Source of the DNA: an uncultured Collinsella sp.
Lineage (GTDB): Bacteria; Actinomycetota; Coriobacteriia; Coriobacteriales; Coriobacteriaceae
Assembly (NCBI GenBank): GCA_900551185.1
Contig: URVF01000085.1
Coordinates: 1 to 6,710, forward strand
Reading direction: 5' to 3'
Length of the DNA: 6,710 bases
A program made the translations under genes and the position numbers. Each line of letters opens with the position of its first letter. Within the stretch, counting starts at the first letter, position 1. This document shows, in pieces, positions 1 through 4,848 of this stretch. Under the pieces are notes generated by a model that did not search any database, was not told where the DNA came from, and was given only the letters and a program-made list of their open reading frames with translations.

Positions 1-49
1 ACGAGATCATGCCTAGTCTCGTGGGCTCGGAGATGTGTATAAGAGACAG
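1..49 (+). other. Nextera P7 adapter contamination (left end)
   Basis: This is not genomic sequence. Bases 1-7 (acgagat) are the end of the Illumina P7 flow-cell sequence. Bases 8-15 (catgccta) are an i7 index, the reverse complement of TAGGCATG, which I recall as Nextera index N706. Bases 16-30 (gtctcgtgggctcgg) are the Nextera read-2 primer part, and 31-49 (agatgtgtataagagacag) are the 19-bp Tn5 mosaic end. Genomic sequence begins at base 50. Read in frame on the plus strand, this segment gives the well-known artefact peptide MCIRDS, so any protein called across it has a false end. Confidence 0.99.
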
Positions 50-245
50 CGTACATGCCGTCGACGCGCTCGCGCTCGGCAAGTTCCTTGGCATGGCGCT
101 TAAGGGCACGCTCGCAAGCCTTGATTACCTGCTGGCGCGGGTCCTCGCGATAATGCTCCACGAGGGCGGGAATCTCCTCAAACGTAGCGCTCGACAACTC
201 ACCGGCAACCTGCGATGCCGAAACCGAGCTCGTCATGTTGGCCAT
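50..245 (-). CDS. rnhB: Probable ribonuclease HII, N-terminal fragment (cut by contig end)
   Basis: This is the first 65 codons of a gene that runs off the contig into adapter. RNase HII cleaves the RNA strand of RNA-DNA hybrids and removes misincorporated ribonucleotides in the cytoplasm. The visible part has no catalytic residues; the GIDEVGRG-type motif that opens the catalytic domain would come next. What is visible is a helical, charged N-terminal extension (about residues 22-65) with E-H-Y-R-E-D-P-R-Q-Q-V followed by an Ala/Lys/Glu/Arg-rich helix ending in R-V-D-G-M-Y. This resembles the 'DPRKxVQKL...' lead-in of Gram-positive RnhB proteins. The ATG at 245 is chosen because AGGAGG (258-253) lies 7 bases upstream; an in-frame ATG three codons later is less well placed. 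Position just downstream of rplS fits the common rplS-rnhB gene order. The identification rests on this short region and context, so it is probable, not certain. Confidence 0.72.
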
Positions 246-272
246 ACCAGGCCCTCCTTGCATGCAAATCAG

Positions 273-304
273 ATAAAAAGAAGGGCCACCCGAAGGTGAC
301 CCTT
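273..304 (-). terminator. Intrinsic terminator after rplS
   Basis: On the minus strand, AAGGGTCACC (304-295), loop TTCG (294-291) and GGTGGCCCTT (290-281) form a 10-bp stem with one G-U pair and a stable C(UUCG)G tetraloop, followed by CTTTTTATCT (280-271). This is a canonical Rho-independent terminator 34 bases past the rplS stop. It lies between rplS and the rnhB ribosome binding site, so rnhB is expressed either by read-through or from a start not visible here. Confidence 0.92.
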
Positions 305-338
305 GTGTCCAAACGAGTGGACAGACGCTGCGATCTTC

Positions 339-680
339 TTAGCGCTTCTCGGGGATGCGAGCAGCCTTGCCCACCTTGTCGCGGAGGTAGTACAGCTTGG
401 CGCGACGGACGCGACCATGACGAACGACCTCGAGCTTGGCGATCTTGGGGCTGTGAAGCGGGAAGGTACGCTCAACACCGACACCGAAGGACATCTTGCG
501 GACGGTGAAGGTCTCGCGGGCACCGGCGCCGGCCATGCGGATGACGTCGCCCTGGAAGACCTGGATGCGCTCGCGGTCGCCTTCCTTAATGCGGTAGTGA
601 ACCTTGACGTTGTCGGCGACGCGAACCTGAGGAATGTCCTCGCGGATCTGCTGACGCTCGATTGCGCGGATGTAATCCAT
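339..680 (-). CDS. rplS: 50S ribosomal protein L19
   Basis: L19 is a large-subunit ribosomal protein at the 30S-50S interface. The predicted protein is 113 residues, close to the usual 113-120. It opens with MDYIRAIERQQIREDIPQVR and has the family signatures V-R-K-M-S-F-G-V-G-V-E-R-T-F-P-L-H-S-P (about residues 60-78) and R-R-A-K-L-Y-Y-L-R-D-K-V-G-K-A-A-R-I (about 92-109). The start is the ATG at 680: AAGGAA (692-687) sits 6 bases upstream. An in-frame TTG two codons earlier (686) abuts that site and is too close to be used. The gene is flanked by its own promoter and leader (705-777) upstream and a strong terminator (273-304) downstream, so it can be transcribed as a single-gene unit. The trmD and rpsP genes often found with rplS are not adjacent here; ppdK is immediately upstream. 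The gene is complete and ordinary. Confidence 0.98.
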   Translation of the reverse strand: MDYIRAIERQQIREDIPQVRVADNVKVHYRIKEGDRERIQVFQGDVIRMAGAGARETFTVRKMSFGVGVERTFPLHSPKIAKLEVVRHGRVRRAKLYYLRDKVGKAARIPEKR

Positions 681-704
681 GTGCAATTCCTTACTCTTCT
701 AGAG

Positions 705-728
705 GTGCCGTACCACCTTGGCCGGCAC
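705..728 (-). promoter_or_regulatory. Hairpin in rplS 5' leader
   Basis: On the minus strand, GTGCCG (728-723) and CGGCAC (710-705) form a perfect 6-bp stem. The 12-base loop can pair further (CCA 721-719 with TGG 715-713). It lies about 12 bases upstream of the rplS ribosome binding site, inside the predicted leader RNA. Ribosomal protein genes are often autoregulated through leader structures, and an L19 leader family is known in low-GC Gram-positives. Whether this hairpin has that role is inference; it carries no recognisable consensus that I can confirm. Confidence 0.45.
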
Positions 729-749
729 GTAGTTGAACAAACGTATTCG

Positions 750-777
750 AGTATACACGCGCGGGTTTCTGCTGCAA
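750..777 (-). promoter_or_regulatory. Predicted sigma-70-type promoter for rplS
   Basis: On the minus strand a good -10 box, TATACT (755-750), is preceded by TTGCAG (777-772) with a 16-base spacer. The -10 matches the consensus in 5 of 6 positions and the -35 in 3 of 6 (TTG). Transcription would start near base 743, giving a leader of about 60 bases that contains the hairpin at 705-728. The site lies downstream of the ppdK terminator, where a separate promoter for rplS is needed. Confidence 0.6.
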
Positions 778-823
778 GAACAATTTTTTACGCAGACAAA
801 AAGACAAAACCCGCACATGATAA

Positions 824-851
824 CCGCCCGCCTCACGAATGAGACGGGCGG
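824..851 (-). terminator. Hairpin terminator after ppdK
   Basis: On the minus strand, CCGCCCGTCTCA (851-840), loop TTCG (839-836) and TGAGGCGGGCGG (835-824) form a 12-bp stem with one G-U pair. On the plus strand the same position is a C-A mismatch, so the structure is built for minus-strand RNA, the direction of ppdK. It lies 38 bases after the ppdK stop. The bases right after the stem (TTATCATG) are not a strong U-tract, though T-rich stretches follow at 812-798 (GTTTTGTCTTTTT). It most likely ends ppdK transcription, perhaps incompletely. Confidence 0.75.
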
Positions 852-889
852 CATGAAGGGGGCTACGCTAGGCGTCTAAACCCAAAACG

Positions 890-3640
890 TTAGGCGGAAC
901 GCTTGGCCTCGAGCTTGGCCTGAGCGGCAGCCAGGCGTGCGAGGGGCACGCGGTAGGGCGAGCAGGACACGTAGTCCACGTCGGCCACGTTAAACAGGCC
1001 CTTGATGGACTTGGGGTCGCCGCCGTGCTCGCCGCACACACCAAAGTGCATTTCGGGGTTGGTGGCTCGGCCCTTCTCGACAGCCATGCGCACCAGCTCG
1101 AGCACCGCGGTATCGATGGTCTCGAGGGGATTGTCCTTCAAGATCTTCTTATGCATGTACAGCGGGATGAACTTGGCCTCGGCATCGTCGCGGGAGAAGC
1201 CGAAGGTCGTCTGGGTGAGGTCGTTGGTGCCAAAGCAGAAGAAGTCTGCGTGATGGGCGATCTCGTCAGCGACCATGCAGGCGCGCGGCAGCTCGAGCAT
1301 CGTGCCCACGGGAATATTGAGCTCGACGCCCTCCTCGGCGGAAACCTCAGCGATTACGCGCTCGATGACCTCGCGGGTCTGGACATGCTCGGCCGTGATG
1401 GAGACGAGCGGAACCATGATCTCGGGACGCGGATCGACGCCCTCCTTGATGAGGCGAGCGGCAGCCGTGGCGACGGCGCGGACCTGCATGAGCGGCAGAT
1501 CGCTAAAGACGACGGACAGGCGCACGCCGCGTAGGCCGAGCATCGGGTTGGACTCGACCATGCCGTCGATACGACGCAGGCGGGCGCGCAGGACGGCAAG
1601 CTCTTCCTCGCTGGCGCCGGCGGCTTCCTTCTTGGTGATGGCGACCTCGAGGTCGCGAGGATTATCCAGGAACTCATGAAGCGGCGGATCGAGCAGGCGG
1701 ACGACCACATCGCGACCGGACATGGTCTTGAACATCGCCAGGAAGTCCTCGGTCTGAACCTTGAGCAGGTCGTCCAGGGCCTGCTGCTTCACGGCCTCAT
1801 CGTCAGACAGGATAAAGCTCTGGATGATGTTCTTGCGATCGCCCAGGAACATGTGCTCGGTGCGGCACAGGCCAATAGCCTCGGCGCCAAACTCGAGGGC
1901 GAGCTCGGCATCCTCGGGATTGTCGGCGTTGACGCGCACATGGTTGGCATGGCCACAGGTCTCGTCCAGGCGAATCTCGTCGGCCCAGGACAGGATGGTG
2001 TCCAGGTCGCCGGTGAGCTCGGCCGAAACCAGATCAACGGCGCCGTCGACGACGATGCCCTGGGTGCCGTCGATGGAGATGACATCGCCCTCGTGCAATA
2101 CGCGGTCGCTGCCCTCGATGCGCACGACCTTCTCGGCGGCGTCGATGTGGAAGCGCTCAACGCCGCAGACGCAGGGCGTACCCATGCCGCGGGCGATAAC
2201 AGCGGCATGGCTCGTCTTGCCACCGTGGCTGGTCAGGATGCCCTCGGCGGCGACCATGCCCTTCAGGTCGTCGGGGTTGGTCTCCCAACGAACCAGAATG
2301 ACCTTGTGGCCCTCGGCGGAACGCGCGACAGCGTCGTCGCTAGAGAACACGACCTCGCCCACGGCGGCACCGGGGCTGGCATTAAGACCGCTGGCGAGAG
2401 CCTCGTACTTCTTGGAGGCGTCAAACTGCGGGTGAAGGAGCTGGTCGAGCTGCGCGGGATCGATACGGCTCACGGCCTCTTCGCGGGTGATCAGGCCTTC
2501 CTCGACCATTTCGATGGCGATGCGCAGGGCGGCGGTGGCGGTACGCTTGCCCACGCGGGTCTGGAGCATCCAGAGCTTGCCCTGCTCGATGGTGAACTCG
2601 ATATCGCACATATCGCGGTAATGATCCTCGAGCGTCAGGAACACGCGCTCGAGCTCCTCACCTGCGGACTCGAGGCCCGGGGTGGTCTTGAGGTCGGCGA
2701 TGGGCTCGGTGTTGCGGATACCGGCGACGACGTCCTCGCCCTGGGCGTTGACCAAAAAGTCACCGTAGAACTCCTTGGTGCCGTCGGCCGGATTGCGCGT
2801 AAAGGCGACGCCCGTCGCAGAGGTCTCGCCCTTGTTGCCAAAGGCCATGGCCTGGACGTTGACGGCGGTGCCGAGCTCGTCGGAGATGCCGTGCTGTTTG
2901 CGATAGATGCAGGCACGCTCGTTCATCCAGCTGCCAAAGACGGCCTGGATGGCAAGGCGTAGCTGAAGCTCCGGGTCGTACGGGAAGACGGGCTTGCCGT
3001 CGGCGACCTCGAGCTCGGGATACAGGGCGGCCTCGACGTTGTCGGAGAAAATGCTCTTAAAGGTCTCGACGAGCTCCTGCAGATCTTCGGCCGAAAGCTC
3101 GGAATCGACGCGAACGCCGGCGACCAGGCGGGCCTGGGTCAGCGCGTTCTCGAACAGGTCGGCGTCAACGCCCATAACGACGTTGGAGAACATCTGGATA
3201 AAGCGGCGGTAGCTATCCCAGGCAAAACGCGGATTTTGCGTCTGGGCAATGAGACCCTGAACGGAGTCGTCGTTGAGGCCCAGGTTGAGGACCGTGTCCA
3301 TCATGCCGGGCATGGAAAACGGAGCGCCCGAGCGAACCGACACGAGCAGCGGGTCGGAGGCGTCACCGAGCTTCTTGCCGCAGCGGGCCTCGAGGTCCGC
3401 CTCGGCGGCAACGATCTCATCGAGCGCGCCTTCGGGCCAGACGTTGCCGGCACCGGAGTACTCGACACAGGTCTGGCAGGTAATGGTAAAACCACCGGGA
3501 ACCGGCAGGCCGATGCGGCTCATCTCGGCAAGGTTTGCGCCCTTGCCGCCAAGCACGAAGTTCATGGACTTGTCGCCCTCGGTGACACAGGTGCCCTGGG
3601 CGTCGGTTCCAAAACGGTAAACCCTCTTGCAATCGCTCAC
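890..3640 (-). CDS. ppdK: Pyruvate,phosphate dikinase
   Basis: This cytoplasmic enzyme reversibly converts pyruvate, ATP and Pi to PEP, AMP and PPi, linking glycolysis and gluconeogenesis. The 916-residue protein has the full family layout. The N-terminal ATP-grasp part shows GGKGANLAEM (31-40), SVRSGAPFSMPGMMDTVLNLG (101-121), NAQGEDVVAGIR (298-309) and QTRVGKR (360-366). The swivelling phosphohistidine domain has TSHGGKTSHAAVIARGMGTP (470-489), with His478 the expected phosphocarrier. The C-terminal PEP/pyruvate TIM barrel has RLLDPPLHEFL (648-658), SNPMLGLRGVR (697-707), CFGTNDLTQTTFGFSRDD (802-819) and GVCGEHGGDP (867-876), with Cys869 the likely acid/base. Thr476, two residues before His478, is the residue targeted by DUF299 regulators, and such a gene lies upstream. 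The start is GTG at 3640: GGAAGGGG (3655-3648) is 7 bases upstream, and an in-frame TAA at 3664 excludes longer forms. The protein is slightly longer than many PPDKs (about 870-900). It has its own regulatory region and terminator. Confidence 0.98.
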   Translation of the reverse strand: MSDCKRVYRFGTDAQGTCVTEGDKSMNFVLGGKGANLAEMSRIGLPVPGGFTITCQTCVEYSGAGNVWPEGALDEIVAAEADLEARCGKKLGDASDPLLVSVRSGAPFSMPGMMDTVLNLGLNDDSVQGLIAQTQNPRFAWDSYRRFIQMFSNVVMGVDADLFENALTQARLVAGVRVDSELSAEDLQELVETFKSIFSDNVEAALYPELEVADGKPVFPYDPELQLRLAIQAVFGSWMNERACIYRKQHGISDELGTAVNVQAMAFGNKGETSATGVAFTRNPADGTKEFYGDFLVNAQGEDVVAGIRNTEPIADLKTTPGLESAGEELERVFLTLEDHYRDMCDIEFTIEQGKLWMLQTRVGKRTATAALRIAIEMVEEGLITREEAVSRIDPAQLDQLLHPQFDASKKYEALASGLNASPGAAVGEVVFSSDDAVARSAEGHKVILVRWETNPDDLKGMVAAEGILTSHGGKTSHAAVIARGMGTPCVCGVERFHIDAAEKVVRIEGSDRVLHEGDVISIDGTQGIVVDGAVDLVSAELTGDLDTILSWADEIRLDETCGHANHVRVNADNPEDAELALEFGAEAIGLCRTEHMFLGDRKNIIQSFILSDDEAVKQQALDDLLKVQTEDFLAMFKTMSGRDVVVRLLDPPLHEFLDNPRDLEVAITKKEAAGASEEELAVLRARLRRIDGMVESNPMLGLRGVRLSVVFSDLPLMQVRAVATAAARLIKEGVDPRPEIMVPLVSITAEHVQTREVIERVIAEVSAEEGVELNIPVGTMLELPRACMVADEIAHHADFFCFGTNDLTQTTFGFSRDDAEAKFIPLYMHKKILKDNPLETIDTAVLELVRMAVEKGRATNPEMHFGVCGEHGGDPKSIKGLFNVADVDYVSCSPYRVPLARLAAAQAKLEAKRSA

Positions 3641-3715
3641 GATACTTCCCCTTCCATGCGCTTACGCACACGACCGTGGTAACGAATCGACCCGCCGGTT
3701 ACGGGCCGTGAGGGA

Positions 3716-3744
3716 ACTATACGGCGGGCTTTATGCCGACATGA
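3716..3744 (-). promoter_or_regulatory. Weak candidate promoter for ppdK (proximal)
   Basis: On the minus strand TATAGT (3721-3716) is a good -10 box, 5 of 6 to consensus. The -35 position at a 17-base spacer (3744-3739, TCATGT) is poor. Transcription from here would start near 3709 and give a leader of about 70 bases. A good -10 with a poor -35, placed about 20 bases downstream of the GGTAAA repeat block, would suit an activated promoter, but this is only a motif match. Confidence 0.35.
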
Positions 3745-3762
3745 GAAGAGGATGCGCGGTTT

Positions 3763-3810
3763 GGTAAACGAGGTGAATATGGCGGTAAACGGTAGGTAAA
3801 GGTGGTTACC
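3763..3810. repeat. Phased short GGTnAA repeats upstream of ppdK
   Basis: On the plus strand GGTAAACG occurs twice exactly (3763-3770 and 3784-3791, 21 bases apart). Near copies are GGTGAA (3772), GGTAAAGG (3795-3802, 11 bases after the second exact copy) and GGTTACC (3804-3810). Steps between copies are 9, 12, 11 and 9 bases, close to one DNA turn. On the coding strand the motif reads CGTTTACC. Such phasing is typical of binding sites for a transcription factor that binds in tandem on one DNA face. The factor is unknown. Confidence 0.5.
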
Positions 3811-3825
3811 TTATAAAGATACCAC
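3802..3825. promoter_or_regulatory. Imperfect 24-bp palindrome
   Basis: The arms GTGGT (3802-3806) and ACCAC (3821-3825) are exact inverted copies, and 9 of the 12 symmetric base pairs match around the centre TTATAA (3811-3816). It overlaps the possible -10 hexamers TATCTT (3821-3816) and TATAAG (3815-3810) on the minus strand. That placement would suit a repressor operator. No protein can be assigned to it from sequence. Confidence 0.4.
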
Positions 3826-3846
3826 TGCAAGAAAATTGCAGGTCAA
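3816..3846 (-). promoter_or_regulatory. Candidate distal ppdK promoter with 19-bp spacer and internal inverted repeat
   Basis: On the minus strand TTGACC (3846-3841) matches the -35 consensus well, and TATCTT (3821-3816) is a possible -10, with a spacer of 19 bases instead of 17. The spacer is almost filled by an inverted repeat, CTGCAA (3825-3830), 5 bases, TTGCAG (3836-3841). An over-long spacer holding a palindrome is the known layout of promoters controlled by MerR-family activators; applying it here is inference. Transcription from here would give a leader of about 170 bases. The surrounding 3811-3930 is about 66% AT, much more than the coding regions. Confidence 0.4.
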
Positions 3847-3938
3847 ATGCAAGTTTGTTGCTAAATCGCTTTATCAATATCGTGCATTATTTTTAGGTAG
3901 TCTTTTTGAGACGGTGCATTTTTAGCTACCGAAATGAG

Positions 3939-4814
3939 TTAACTTTGCCGGGCTCGGCGGGCGGCGCGGCGGGCACGGGCTTCCTGGATTTCCTCCAAGT
4001 GACTTATGATCTCGGAGGCGCTCTCCTCGATCGCCTTGCCGTCGGTACGCACCACAAAGCAGCCTAGGCGCTTCATGAGGGCACGAGCTTCCTCAAGCTC
4101 GCTGCGCACGCTCTCGGGCTCGGCATAGGAGCCGGCAACGGCACGAGCGTAGTCATCGCCCAAGCGGCTATCGCGAATTTCGGAAATCACATCGACGGTC
4201 GAAATTAGGCCGAACAGGCGCATCGGGTCGACCTCGTAAATCGACTTCGGCGGCTCCATGCCATGGGCCAAAGGAACATTGGCGACCTTGTAACCCTGAT
4301 AGGCCAAATACATCGACAGCGGCGTCTTGGACGTGCGGGATACGCCCAGCAGCACGATATCGGCTCCCGAAAGGTCGTCGCAGCCGCGTCCATCATCGTG
4401 CTCAACGAAATATTCCATGGCCTCGATACGATGGAAATAGCGGTCATCGGTCCTGTGAATCACGCCCGCAACGCCTTTGGGCGGCACACCGATGAGCGAC
4501 GACAGCACAGCGAGCGTAGGACCGATCAGGTCGACCGAACGGATATGCAGCATGCCCAGGTAATCGAGCACGCGGGCGCGAAGCGCCGAATCGACAATGG
4601 TGTGGAACACGGCAATATCGCGATGGTCCGCATCAACGCGCGGGCCCACAAACGACTTAACCTGCTCCACCGAGTTCACCTTGGGCAGGCGCAACAAACG
4701 AAAAGCCCCTTCATCAAATTGCCCGGACGCCGCAAGCACCACCTCACAAGCGGTATCACCGAGCGAGTCGGAGATAACGATAACGGTGGGACGAGCGGTG
4801 ACCGGGCAATCCAT
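3939..4814 (-). CDS. Pyruvate,phosphate dikinase regulatory protein (DUF299 family, Ser/Thr kinase and phosphotransferase)
   Basis: Members of this family switch PPDK off by ADP-dependent phosphorylation of its active-site Thr and back on by Pi-dependent dephosphorylation that releases PPi. The 291-residue protein shows VIVISDSLGDTACEVV near the start (residues 11-26), HRTDDRYFHRIEAMEYFVEHDDG (120-142), and the P-loop-like GVSRTSKTPLSMYLA (157-171). The T-S-K-T-P-L-S form is the PPDK-type signature; E. coli PpsR, which acts on PEP synthase, has C-G-K-T-P-T-S. The start at 4814 has AAGGAG (4826-4821) 6 bases upstream and lies 34 bases after the glyS stop, so the two are probably co-transcribed. 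The likely target, ppdK, follows 298 bases downstream and retains the Thr-Ser-His site. In Bacillus a homologue (yqfL) also sits near glyS, so the linkage is old. The C-terminus is an Arg/Ala-rich tail (about 277-291) beyond the conserved domain. Confidence 0.95.
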   Translation of the reverse strand: MDCPVTARPTVIVISDSLGDTACEVVLAASGQFDEGAFRLLRLPKVNSVEQVKSFVGPRVDADHRDIAVFHTIVDSALRARVLDYLGMLHIRSVDLIGPTLAVLSSLIGVPPKGVAGVIHRTDDRYFHRIEAMEYFVEHDDGRGCDDLSGADIVLLGVSRTSKTPLSMYLAYQGYKVANVPLAHGMEPPKSIYEVDPMRLFGLISTVDVISEIRDSRLGDDYARAVAGSYAEPESVRSELEEARALMKRLGCFVVRTDGKAIEESASEIISHLEEIQEARARRAARRARQS

Positions 4815-4848
4815 GCGGGGCTCCTTTTGCGCTTACACGCAGGCTGGC

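Noticed and set aside
9..299. A 96-codon plus-strand open frame starting in the left adapter
   Set aside because: Its start and the MCIRDS segment are adapter-encoded, and the rest is antisense to the probable rnhB and its terminator.
681..686. Alternative TTG start for rplS at 686
   Set aside because: The AAGGAA ribosome binding site ends at 687, leaving no spacing for a TTG at 686. The ATG at 680 has a 6-base spacing and gives the typical L19 N-terminus.
303..842. A 179-codon plus-strand open frame opposite rplS and its leader
   Set aside because: It mirrors rplS codons, then runs through the rplS promoter and into the ppdK terminator hairpin. The protein resembles no family I know.
1676..2962. 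A 428-codon open frame on the plus strand opposite ppdK
   Set aside because: It is fully antisense to a well-supported enzyme gene. The translation is Gly/Ala/Asp/Leu-rich with no recognisable domain, as expected of a mirrored frame in high-GC coding DNA, and it has no convincing ribosome binding site.
3637..3657. Six-codon minus-strand reading frame (ATG at 3657) whose TGA overlaps the ppdK GTG start
   Set aside because: It could suggest translational coupling, but the ATG has no ribosome binding site upstream and the frame consists mostly of the ppdK ribosome binding site itself. It is most likely coincidence.
3939..3990. Arg/Ala-rich C-terminal tail of the DUF299 protein as a nucleic-acid-binding extension
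   Set aside because: It is short, low in complexity and encoded by GC-rich sequence. Basic tails of this kind are common, and nothing else points to nucleic acid binding.
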